NCBI GenBank assembly: GCA_000733355.1
Contig: JNVV01000006.1
Location: 171,615-235,614, forward strand
Source of the DNA: Falciphora oryzae
Lineage: Eukaryota > Ascomycota > Sordariomycetes > Magnaporthales > Magnaporthaceae
Direction of reading: 5' to 3'
Length of the DNA: 64,000 nucleotides
Under the pieces are notes generated by a model. The model ran no database searches. It saw nothing but the letters and a program-made list of their open reading frames with translations, and was not told where the DNA came from. Each line of letters starts with the position of its first letter. Positions within the stretch are counted from its first letter, which is position 1. Positions 51,878 to 62,895 of the stretch are shown here, in pieces. A program made the position numbers and the translations under genes.

Positions 51878-54800
51878 ATGTTCGCACTCTCGTTCGCCAT
51901 GAGCCCCCGGAAGCGAGTACGGCCGAATCCCGGCGATGGCGCCGGCGCATCCAGCACGACCAGCCTCCCTCTACCGTGCCCGGATCCAGCAGACACACAC
52001 TCACGACTACGGCCTGGGCCCGAGGCGGCCGCATCGTCTCCGAACCTTCTGATGCCCTCAGCACCAACGCAGGCGCCGGCGGCGGAAATCCAGGCGTCCG
52101 ACAAACGCTCTTCCCCCAAAGGCGATGCGTCGCAGCCGCTGCCCAAGCAAGTCAAGAAAACACGGAGTTGGTATGGGTCCTGGCATCGCACCCCGCTGGC
52201 CAAGGCAGCCCCGTCGACGCGGGTCGCCCGAGAGTCTATACTTGGGGGTACGTTGAAGCCCGACACAACACTGGACTTGTCTCGCTATGATACCAAGAAA
52301 GCCCCTGCGGACGCTGCCGATGACGTCGCCGCCGACCATGGTGGCGCTGCTGTAACTCCGACGCTCTCACACACCGACGAAAACGAGCCAGCTCCAGCCC
52401 ATGCAAACACCGCCTCGGCGCCCGCCGCTGCCGTCGCTCCGAGTCGCGAACCTTCCAGCACCACCGAGGAGCCGGCCGCAGAAGCTCCATCACCTGCCGA
52501 ACAGGACGCGTCACGCACTCCTCAGACCACGACTGCTGAGCTTCCACAACGGCCGACAACATCTTCCGGCTGGCTTGGCTGGTTGAGCAGACCGGCCGTG
52601 GTGGCTGCCCCGGTTTCGCCAGAGCCACAAACCGCAGCGGCTAACAAGCCGGATACTTTGTTGGAGCAAGAACAGACTCAGGACGAACACGCGGTCCCCA
52701 AAGCCAGTGACACGCAGGAAGCGTCCACGAACCTGCGCGAGATGGTGCCCCCGACCTCTCCATCGCTCCCAGAGCCCACTGGCTCGTCGTGGTTTGGATT
52801 TTGGCCGGCTCGAACACCTACCAAGCAACCAGAGCCAGTTGATGATGGAGATGTCGCGAAGAAGGGTGACGGGCCAACACCACAACTCGCAATCGACACA
52901 GAGCCAGCAAAAGAGCAAGAAGACGCAGCCATGCAGGATGCACCAGTGACCTCGCCACAGGCGCAACCTGCCGGGTCTACTTGGGCTTTCTGGTCCAGGG
53001 ACACTAAGAATAAGCCCGGAAGCGCAGGCGCCTCGACTCGTGAGCCCGGTGAGATCGCCGTGATAGGACAGGGCTCGGAAGCGCATCCTCAGCCAGCAAG
53101 CAATGCCGAAGTCAACAGCACTCCCCCTGTTGCAAAGGAACCCGCGCCTGTGACCCCTGCCAAGGACGCGGGCAAGAAGCCCAAGAGACTCCGACCCCAG
53201 TCTATGGATATTGACGAGCCCGGAGCTCGACCTGTCACTCCAGCCTCGACTTCCTCGGTGGCAGCGGACTCGGCCAGCATCAGGTCGGTCACGCAGACGT
53301 CCGACAGCACTGCCAAGAACTCTGGCGCAAACCTCCTGCTCCCCTCGTTCAGATCGACGTACCGGATGAAGGGGAACCCGTCCATCCTACACCAAATCAG
53401 ACAGTTCCTTCTCCGGACGCAACAGCCACCTCCGCCTAATCACGTCTTCCTCGCCCGGGAGCCGCCAAAGATCAAAAAAGCGCTTGCGATCGGCGTGCAC
53501 GGTTTATTCCCGGCGACCTACCTGCGGCCCATGATAGGACAGCCCACGGGCACGTCAATCAAGTTTGCCAATCATTGCGCCGACAGCATCCGCCGGTGGG
53601 CTGATAGCCACGGATGCGAGGGGTGCGAGATTGAAAAGGTGGCGCTGGAGGGCGAGGGCAAGATCGGAGACCGTGTCGAGAACCTTTGGAAGCTTCTCCT
53701 GAACTGGATTGATCTCATCCGGCAAGCAGATCTCATTATGGTCGCCTGCCACTCTCAAGGCGTGCCCGTCGGCATCATGCTGGTCGCCAAGCTCATAGAG
53801 CTCGGAATCGTTACAACCCCAAGGATTGGAGTTTGCGCAATGGGTAAGTAGGGAGCCTTATCTGCTTTACGTCTCTCTTGCCGTCTCTCCATCGCTGTCC
53901 CACTCCCTACTCACATCAAACCATGGTGCTTTTTGCTAACAAAAACAAACTTTCGGCACTACCACAGCGGGCGTATCTCTTGGGCCCTTCCCAAGCTACC
54001 AGTCGGGCATGGGCATGCTCATGGGGTCCGCCGCCGAGCTATGGGAGTTTGCAAACCCCGAAAGTGAGGTGTCAAAGCGACTTGAGGCGTCGCTCAGGGT
54101 CGTACTGGCTCATGGAGTGCGGGTGACGTATATTGGAAGCATCGACGACCAGGTCGTGCCCCTGGAGGTAGGTGACCTCGCCTCCATCATGTTGCTGGTA
54201 TGCGTTTCTTCTTACCAACAATCGGATCTCCAGTCTGCCCTGTACTCGTCGGCGAGCCACCCACTTCTCTACAGGGCAGTTTTTGTGTAAGCCTTCCCTT
54301 CTTCTGTGCCTATTGAAGCCTCCGGGCATTCGTCCGTCCTAACGTTCTCAACGTGCCTACAGTGATGCCAGGGTGCATGCCCCAGACTTGTAAGAACCGA
54401 AACCAGGCTCCAACTTATTCTGGCCCGGGTTACAACCATACACGGGGCACCACACTCTTCTCCATTTGTCGTAATGAACTGTAGCTGATAGATGAGTTCG
54501 CAGCATCGCCCACCTGGTCGGATTTGCGCTCAAGCTACGCAACATGGGGATATCGGACCATGGGCTTATCCGGGAGCTGAGCGTGCCACTCGCCGGGTCG
54601 CTGTACTCGGGTGCCGGCCATTCTACCCTATACGATGACCCACAGGTCTACGAGTAAGTGAACTACAACCGCTCACACTGAGAGCTCACGCACATAGTCG
54701 CCCAAGGCTGTCCGTTTCTGACGTTGGGCACGGTCCGCCTCACCTACGCAGCCTTGCCATGTCGCACGCTCTCGAGACCAGCGACGTGGGCCGGGTGCCT

Positions 54801-55010
54801 TGCGAGATCCGAAAGCACGAGGGCATCACCAACCCTAATCCGTACCACCTGCCGTGGATCATGCGTGGACTGCTGGAGGAAGACCTTGCCAGGACGGAGC
54901 TTTCGTCCGAGGTCGCGGAGCTCCTCGCGCAATTCGACAACTGGAAGCCCGTTACCAAGGCCCTGAAGGACGTCAAGTACAGGCTGGAAGCGGTCCGGTC
55001 CAAGTTATAG
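51878..55010 (+). CDS. YML020W-like protein with alpha/beta-hydrolase-like C-terminus
   Basis: Six exons give 884 residues: 51878-53843, 53968-54167, 54234-54286, a 27-base exon 54363-54389, 54504-54653 and 54752-55010. All junctions keep frame (donors GTAAGT, GTAGGT, GTAAGC, GTAAGA, GTAAGT). Residues 1-500 are disordered and rich in Ala, Pro, Ser and Glu, with several short tryptophan motifs (SSGWLGWLSRP, GSSWFGFWPAR, GSTWAFWSRD) repeating a W-x-x-W theme. The conserved part starts with KKALAIGVHGLFPATYLRPMIG. It carries VACHSQGVPVG (Ser626), GSIDDQVVPLE (Asp715/716) and GAGHSTLYDD (His788), in the order and setting of a Ser-Asp-His hydrolase triad. Yeast YML020W is the named relative; its function is unknown. 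A second ATG at 51899 (MSPRKRVRPN) may be the true start. Enzyme activity is inference. Confidence 0.85.
54363..54389 (+). other. 27-base microexon of the YML020W-like gene
   Basis: It encodes the DARVHAPDF region between acceptor CTACAG and donor GTAAGA. Skipping it keeps the frame (27 bases) and would remove nine residues between the Asp and His of the putative triad. Confidence 0.8.
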
Positions 55011-55669
55011 ACATACGGTCTTGTTGCTTTGAGATAGGTGTACATCACCTGGCGAACAGCGTAGAATTGTATTGGCTTGGAGGGTTAGAGGCGTTTTTTA
55101 CAGGCGGTACAGGGTGGCGACACGATTCGCGTTCTAGATCATATGGAACATGAGCTCTGTCTGCAACAATGAAATGGTAATAAACATATACGCGCCGCAT
55201 GTTGAATGGTTAGACTTGTTTATCGTGACATGTCACATATTTGCCTTATCCAGCCCCAGGCTTAGCAACCCTTCACATCGAACCAGGACTCTTCTGTCAT
55301 CTCTAGATTTATTTTTATGCAAGTATAGGCCTACATACGAACGGTCTAAGCAGGTATATGTACCTTTAATACACATGCTTTCCGCAAGACACCGATATAC
55401 ATATAGTTATACATATCGCAAACACGCCACGACCGTCCTGCAACGGGGAGCCAAAGAGACCAGCCACATGCGCCAACCGCATGCACCGAACTGCGAAGAA
55501 ACCGCTAGGAAAACCCCAAGGTATATGTGGGGAAGGCACATATAACGCATTTCGGCCATCACCAAACACAAAAGACGCCACTTGGATGTGATGCCCCCGG
55601 AATCCTTTAGCCAAGTAAACATTCGGAGACGAAGGCCCGATGCATTGCCGCGTTCAGTCGGCGTCAACG
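55011..55669. other. Tail-to-tail intergenic region
   Basis: This stretch holds the 3' flanks of the YML020W-like gene and MPP-alpha. AT-rich parts (55180-55420, with ATACATATAGTTATACATAT) suit polyadenylation. I see no gene. Confidence 0.6.
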
Positions 55670-57528
55670 TCAGCGCCTTCCAATGCCCCACTGATAGATG
55701 GTGTTCTGGATCTCGTCCCAGGTCATCTGCTTTGTGGTGACGCCAGCGACCGACGCCTCCTGGAGAACAACGGTGGGGGCGCCACTACCTTTGCCCGGGT
55801 TCTCGACCAGGCCGCCAACGATTCTGCGGGCGACAGCGCGCAGGTCGCCGACGGTAAGGGCGTTGATGCGACGCGTCATCTCGTGGACGGGAACCTTGCG
55901 GCCGTGGACCTGGACCTGACGCCCGAGGTCCTCGAGCTCGATCATGCGGCTTTCGAGATTCATCAGGAGACTGGACCTCAGCTGGTTCTTTGCACGCTCA
56001 ACCTCGACCTTGCCCAGGGCGTGGAAGCCCGAGTCAAGGGTTAAGGCGCGGAGCTCGCGGCAAATAACCTCGAGCATTTTGCCGGTGCGGCCGGGGTAGC
56101 ACGAGGCGGCAACGCCAAACAGTCCAGAGTCCGTGTAGGAATGGTTGAAGGCGACACACGACTCAACCCAGCCGTGCTGGTTGAGCACGTTGGTGTAGAG
56201 CCGCGAGTACATACCCTTGCCCGGCCCGCCGGCAGAGAAGGAACCACCGCCTCCCAAGAGTGTCTGCAAACAAGCCAGGGCGTAGATGTCGTTGTCTAAG
56301 ATCGGCAGGCCCTCGAGGGCCAGCTGGATGTGCGTAAAGGTTGGCAGATTCGGGTTTAGGGGCGGCGGCTGGGGGGCAAGGGAGAGGAAACCTCCGGTGT
56401 AGTGGGACGGAGAATGGGATAAGGGGGCGAGGGGATTGGTTCCCAGGGCAGACGGGGTGATGACGGAAGCATTATGCGGAGCCGAGGTGGAAAGGCTTTT
56501 GAAAAAAGGTATTTTAGAAAGGAGACCGGGCGACGATGGCGAATGCGGGGACATAGTCGAGGACCCATGGACCTGCTGCTGTTGTTGCTGGACAGAGGCA
56601 GCGTCGAGAGAACTGTCGGGCTGGGGAATAGATGTACCCCTCATATCGCCAAAGTACTGGGTGGTCAACTTGACGGCATCAGCGTGAGGGATGCCGGCGA
56701 AGGCGACGACCATCCTCTCGGGACGGTAGAAGGCGTCCCTATAAGCCATAATAACGTCGCGGTCGATGGCGTCGAGGCGTTCCTGGGGACACAGCAAGGG
56801 GTTGCCGAGGGTGTTGTCCTTGAAGGCGGCGGTGTGGACAAGCTCAGGCAGGATTAGGTCTGGCTTGGACCATATTTCGTTAACCTCGTAGGTAGCCGTC
56901 TCAAGCTGCTGTGTGATCTCGGCGTCGGTAAGCTTTGGGTCGCGGATGGTATCGGCCAACAGGCCGATAGTGGTAGGTATGGCGGTGTTAAACGTGGCAG
57001 CTTGGTACATCATAGACTCGCGCGACGAGGCGCATTGGATATTGCCGCCGAGCTGCTCGACCTGCTCCAACATCTCGTCGGCTGTGTGCTTGCTTGTCGA
57101 CTTGAAAGCCAAACGGTCCATGATGTGGCTAGCGCCGCGCAGGTAGTCCGTCTCGTAGCGCGATCCCGCATCGATGTAAATGCCCACGCCCGAGAAAGCC
57201 CCGGGTAGCGCCTCGGAGGCGACGCGGATGCCGTTGGGGAGCGCCGTGACATTGTCCAGCTCTGTTGGCTCCTACGCAGCCGCTTTGTGTTAGCAGGGAC
57301 TCCGGGACATCGGGGGAGGCGGGACCCTAGGGCAGCCGCGAGGGCTTGGAACGGGCTGCGCTGCTGTGGGTTGTGGCACACCAGGGCTTGTGGAGGAGGG
57401 GCGACGGCTGCGAATGCCCGTGCCGTGGTTTTCCTGAGGACGGCATGTGAATGCCTCCAAGACGTAGCGAGGGGGCGTAGGTGTGGCCTGGTCAGGCCAG
57501 ACAGCCTGGCGGAGCACGAACGCAACAT
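55670..57528 (-). CDS. MAS2: Mitochondrial processing peptidase alpha subunit
   Basis: Two exons, 57528-57382 and 57271-55670, give 582 residues. The intron runs from GTGTGC to GCGTAG with a TGCTAACA branch site. Exon 1 is an Arg/Ser/Ala-rich presequence (MLRSCSARLSGLTRPHLRP) without acidic residues, as expected for matrix import. Exon 2 opens with EPTELDNVTALPNGIRVASEALPG. The HxxEH zinc motif of the beta subunit is absent; the matching place reads SHIMDRLAFKST, which marks the alpha subunit. The substrate-binding glycine-rich loop GGGGSFSAGGPGKGMYSRLY is intact. A Gln/Ser/Pro-rich insert (about 240-330) divides the two halves. With MPP-beta the protein removes presequences in the matrix. 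The exon 1 donor is chosen because it joins in phase 0 to the conserved start; other donors nearby do not. Confidence 0.95.
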
Positions 57529-59361
57529 GACGTGCAGTTGTCTAGGTGGCTAGGTAGGTAGGTATAGAAAAGCTGGAGAAGCGTCGGTCATGGAGGCCCG
57601 CCGAGGCCGCGCGCTCTCTCGCTGCCGGGGACGACAAAAGTGTGGCCACCTAATCGGGGCGGGGCAGGTCAGGCGGGCGATGGTGACAGAGCAACGCCGT
57701 TTCGCATGGATCGCAAGTTCGGGCGAGCTTGACAAGGGATTCACGGCGCTGGGTGAGGTGAAGCCCGTGGAGCAGATTCGACGAGACGGATCGTCTTGTT
57801 CTGTGTGTCGTTGGTGCCGGGCGGGATTGTCGTGCAGATGGCCGTTATCGATAAAGATTTTTTTCTACATTCCCGTCATGGATGGCCTAAATTCCATCTA
57901 ACCAATGGAATCACCAAAGGCACCAAAGCACCAGCAGGCTGGAGCGGAGTGGGCGGGTCCAGCGATCAGCAGCCTCCACCACGTGAGCCCCAGGGTGCCG
58001 CCAGGCTTCAGGATAGAATCTTATCCAAGTAGCTTGGTACCTTGGCCGGCACCTACCATACAGAAGGTGCGGCGTATCAGCAACCTCGGCGCCGGGCGAA
58101 CACTCGGGCCTCCAGGGACCAGACGATCGAGGTTCAGGCGACCGTCTCACAGCACGTTGGCGCATGCATCACCTTGACCGCCAGCCGCCTGCGCTGGACA
58201 CAACGTGCCCGCCACGCTGATGACTTTCGGTCAGCATTCATCGGGGTGGGTGCGCATGTGTGTTCTTTGTATGCGTGCGTGTGTGGGGATGTCCAGCCGC
58301 TGCTGCATCACGGGGAAGAACAAAACGAAAAATGCATGGCATTTGACATGAACCGGCAAACCTCGCATGTGACGCCTGTATCCACCCCCCTAATCCCTAT
58401 TAAGTTCTCGCTTTTGCCTCTCGACGTCTGGAGGAAGATGTATCTATCTACCCGCCTCTCATGTGCGTAGTGCATAGCACATGGCACATAGATGAATGGA
58501 TCATGCCTGAGGGCAAGTCGAGGCCCATTCAAGGAGGGCACATTTCGGAAAGGTAAAACCAACCGCCACACTAAGTCACCCAAGCCTGGCCTGTTCCCGC
58601 CCGTCAAGACAACCCAGCTGGAGACAAGCCGCGTACTGTGCAGCGTATAATACATAGATTGATGCGGCCAGGGTGCCAGGATCAACCTGCAGAGTTTCCG
58701 CCTGCTGTGCTGCGCCAACATCAAGCTCCCCCACGTTGAGTGCCTGCCCAGATTGAGCTGTGCTTCATGGCCAGCAGCCTGGGTAGGCCAGACCGAGCAG
58801 ACCCCAGACGAGACCAGACCCCAGACCGGACCAGACCAACGCTCACCACACATGGAGTCGGCGGTCTGTGCTCCTTTTTGATGCTGGCGCGCATTTAGAA
58901 AGCGCCCGAGCCCGCCTGACGTCGTGTGGTTGGCCCTCCTGCCTGGCTCTTGGGACCGCACGCCGTTGGTTCTTTCCGTAGCTGGTAAAACACCAGCAGC
59001 ACCAGCACCAGGCAGCGAGCGCCCGCCACTGTTTTCCCAGTCATTGAGTGCCCGCTTAGGTCGCGCCAGCGCCGGCGTCAGCGCCACCCAGTGCCACCAA
59101 CCACTGCATGCGCAACCAGCTAGCCGCATTGGAGACGGCACGACACGGACGGGGTNNNNNNNNNNNNNNNNNNNNNNNNNNNNNNNNNNNNNNNNNNNNN
59201 NNNNNNNNNNNNNNNNNNNNNNNNNNNNNNNNNNNNNNNNNNNNNNNNNNNNNNNNNNNNNNNNNNNNNNNNNNNNNNNNNNNNNNNNNNNNNNNNNNNN
59301 NNNAAAAAAACATCCCAAGGATAGCCTCCCCGCCGCACTCGCAGTCGCACGCACGGTCTAA
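57529..59361. other. Head-to-head promoter region of MPP-alpha and the DMA1-like gene
   Basis: A CTAGGTGGCTAGGTAGGTAGGTATAG stretch lies at 57542-57567, right before the MPP-alpha start and probably in its leader. A run of 148 N lies at 59156-59303. No gene is supported. An open frame on the minus strand through 58308-59354 crosses the N run and is meaningless. Confidence 0.5.
59156..59303. other. Assembly gap (148 N)
   Basis: The N run ends 58 bases before the start codon of the next gene, so part of its promoter or leader is unknown. The flanks are not duplicated. Confidence 0.98.
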
Positions 59362-61783
59362 ATGCCGGCTGTGTCGTCCTCCCAGCACCCGGCCCCAGCG
59401 CCCTCGTCGCCGGCCCTGATTCCCAGCTCGTCCCCACCCGCCGCCGCCAGGTCCTCGTCGCCCTTGTCGGCCCACGGCCACAGCCATAGCCACGGCACGA
59501 GCAGCAGCCGGAGCAGCCGCCTGCTGGGCCTCAACTCGTATCTCAAGAAGAGGAGCCTGACCCTGACGCGCGACCACAACAACCACCGCCACAGCCCCGA
59601 CCACGCCAACCCCGCCCACACCGTCGCCCTCAGGCCTCGACCCCAGAACAATCCGACACCACCACAGCCATCGCCCCATCATACCCACTCGCAATCTGCC
59701 CATCCGGCACAGCCCAGCGACACCACCACCAACAACAACAACAACAACAACAGTCACAGCGACTCCAGCACCGCTGACGCCAGGCCAATTCCCACCACCA
59801 CCCGCCGCCCCGTCGCCAGCCTCTTCCGCTCCGTCAGCTCATCGTCGCCCAATTCTCGCGCAACCACCACCGCCACCCCATCGACGACCTCGGCCTCCGC
59901 CTCGCCGTCCATCTTCCCCGCGTCCTGGTCCCGGTCGCGCAGCACCAGCCCGTTGTCGTCTCAAGGGCCCGCCCCCGCGTCTCCTGTCTCGTCGCCTGAC
60001 GCCGCCCTTTTCCCGCCCGTCCCATCGCAGTCTGCGCCGACGCTCCCAGCTCAGCCGTCCGCCGCCGCTGTGGCACCACCACCGCCCCCCGCCGACGCGC
60101 CCCCTTCGCTCGAGAGCCTCGCCGTGGTAGAGCCGGACCGAGGCATCGGCGCTGGCCCCATGACCCGGACGCGCGCTGCCACCGCCTCCGAGGCGGCCGT
60201 CCTGGCTCAGGGCGGCGGGTCCGGCTCCGAAGCCATGCCCTCGATCCGCTTCTCGACCTTCTACGACCCCCGCGCCACCCGTCCGTCCCTCACCTTCAGC
60301 CCCGTCTCGAGGACCCTGCCCACCGGGACCGAGGTCATCCGTGTCGGCCGTTACTCCGAGCGCGACGCCCAGCCCAACGTGCCCGTCAACGTGCCCTCGG
60401 CCGCTCCCGTCGGCTTCAAGTCCAAGGTCGTCAGCCGGAGACACTGCGAATTCTGGCACGAGGGCGGCAAGTGGTACATCAGGGATGTCAAGAGCTCGTC
60501 CGGTACCTTCCTCAACCACATCAGGCTGAGTCCTCCCGGCACCGAGTCGAAGCCGTTCCCCATCAACGATGGCGACATTGTCCAGCTTGGCATCGACTTC
60601 AAGGGCGGCGAGGAGATGATTTTTCGCTGCGTCAAGATGCGCTTGGAGCTGAACCGTGGGTGGCAGAGCAAGCTCAATGCCTTCAAGTACGTAGCCGACA
60701 TTGGCCCTTCCGTCCTGTTGATGACCACCCCATGATATCTAGATGCACGTCTCCCTCTCGTACTGACTGCGGTCCACCTCCGTCTCACCAGCATGAACAC
60801 CCACAAGAGGCTACGTAATATGACCAAATCTGGCGATGGTGGCGCTTCGAACCAGACCTCGCAGGACTGCTCGATATGCCTGAATTCGATCGCGGTATGC
60901 TCGCTCGCTCGCTCCTCTGCCTTTTGCCCTTCCATTTAACCATCATCCGCCAACAGTAGTGTCTTTTCTGCTGCAGCTACTGACCAAGAAAAACAACCCT
61001 GTGTAGCCCTGCCAGTGTCTGTTCGTAGCTCCTTGCTCCCACACGTGGCACTACAAGTGCATCAGGAGCCTGCTCGCGTCCCCACAGTACCCCATCTTCA
61101 TCTGTCCAAACTGCCGCGCCGCCGCCGACCTCGAAGCCGAGGTCGAGGATCCGGAGGAGTGGGAGCAACTGGACTCGGACCTGGACGAGAGCGCTATCGC
61201 CGGGCCTGAGACCAACGGGGAAGGGGCATCGACTGCTGCAGCCGCCAACGCCAACGCAACGCCATCTGCGTCAGCGTCCCTGCCAGTGTCGGCGCCAGTG
61301 CCAGCTCCAGTGCCTGTCCCTCCGGCGGTGACTGTGGCTGAAACCGACGACGCGGTCGTGTTTCCCGTTCCGCCTTCGTCGACAGAAACAACATCTCCAT
61401 CATCTCCACAACAGCAGCCGTCCCACGCGACGTCGACCCCGCTTCCGATCCCCCGTATGCCGTCGACTGCCTCTTCCCGCCGCCTGGCTGCTCAGGGGGC
61501 CACGTCTGGCGTGAGCTTGGACGCTGAAGCCTCGGGGTCCGGCTCCGAGGAGCGTGACACACGAACACCATCTCCGACACCCCACGCCCCTGCGCTGCTC
61601 AATGCCGTCGAAGGGCCCATTACGCCGAGGAACGACGCTGGGCCATGGGTATTCGACGGCAGTGGTGTCCGTATGAGGGCCGGCCCACCCACGACAGCCG
61701 CAGCCAGCACCACGGCCGCCGGCGCGCCGGGACACAATGCAACGGCCCAGTTGACCAGTCTAGACGACATTGCAAGGGCATGA
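59362..61783 (+). CDS. DMA1: FHA-RING E3 ubiquitin ligase, Dma1 family
   Basis: Three exons, 59362-60686, 60792-60894 and 61007-61783, give 734 residues. The start is firm: an in-frame TAA stands directly before the ATG. Residues 1-300 are low complexity (Ser, Pro, Ala, His, Asn). The FHA domain lies at about 320-440 (TEVIRVGRYSERD, KVVSRRHCEFWHEGGKWYIRDVKSSSGTFLN), with the Arg, Ser and His residues that bind phosphothreonine. Exon 2 gives NMNTHKRLRNMTK and the first Cys pair of the RING (CSICLNS, Cys468/471); exon 3 gives PCQCLFVAPCSHTWHYKCIRSLL and CPNCR, completing a RING-H2. Yeast Dma1/Dma2, fission yeast Dma1 and Aspergillus DmaA act in spindle-position and septin checkpoints by ubiquitylating phosphorylated targets. 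The C-terminal 220 residues are acidic then Ser/Pro/Ala-rich. Donors are GTACGT and GTATGC. Confidence 0.88.
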
Positions 61784-62895
61784 GGGGCGCTCTGCATATC
61801 AAGCTGAACCGCCATCAGCTCTGCGTTTAGGGGGGTGCCGAGTAGATGATGCCCCGCACAGCTGTGGGAGAAGAGGCCTTTATGCGGGTGTGTCTCGGCG
61901 GGGGTGTTTGGATTGCGATGGTATATACTTTCGAGACTGGAGGACTCAACCAGTTCCCCACGACCATGCCGCATATGTGCTCGCCAGGTTAACTGGCCAA
62001 ACACACATGTTTCCCCAGCATAAACTTTTTTTTGGCGGAGGATGGGCTATTGTTTGTGGCGGGCCAGGGCGGCTCCGTCTCCATCCGTCGCCAAAATCCA
62101 TTAGTATCTATCGCTTGCCCCTTTATACTGTTCCCATCTTTTCTCTTCTTTTATTGTCTCCTTGCACCTTTTATTCCTTCCCTTTCCCTCACATATTCCC
62201 TCTTGCGTGTCTCTATTCTTTCGTCATTAATGGTGGGGTTGTTGACCTCTTTCTTCCCTCGTCTTGTCTGTTTTCCCCAAGCATTTCCCGAGAGGCTCCG
62301 AGGTGGTACGAGCGTTCAACTGTTTGGGAGGTCTGTTTTTGGACAGCTTTTGCATCATGGCGTTCTCGTTTTGCTCTCATATCTACGTCTAGTGGGTCAG
62401 GCCAACAAGCGCTTTTGCTTCGCCAGTCCCGGCCCAGCCATGCGTGTGTTCTCGAACCAACACTCATGTGCGGCCATTTGCTGCTGTTCACCTCTACTAC
62501 TACTTACTACCATGGAACTACCTAGTCTCAGTGAACACACTCTGCGACTCGTCTCTTTGCTTCGCATCAAGTTTTGGACATTTGTCCTCCCTCGCTTGGC
62601 CTACTTGTCTTCTTTTGCCATTGCATCATAGCCAGCGCGCGGCAGAAGCAGCAGCAGCAAAGTCAATCAAGCGCCTGCATCGCATTGATGATGTGTGGCG
62701 CCCGAGGGCCAGAGCAGGGTTTGTCCCGGGACGCAGGCTGAATGATTTACCCCCGACGATTATATCTAGCTTATCCCACGCAGCGCAGCCGGGTCGGGGC
62801 CGGCCCGCAAAAGCCTAACCAAAGGTACTCAGTACAGTACATAGTATGGACGGAGTACATACACAATCCGGCCATGCATGGCTCGTTCGATCGGC
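61784..62895. other. Tail-to-tail intergenic region
   Basis: This stretch holds the 3' flanks of the DMA1-like gene and VPS16. Bases 62100-62280 are T/C-rich, giving Phe/Leu-rich false frames. I see no gene. Confidence 0.55.

Noticed and set aside
58308..59354. Minus-strand frame of 348 codons upstream of the DMA1-like gene
   Set aside because: It runs across 148 N, which hides stops, and its visible parts have no domain.
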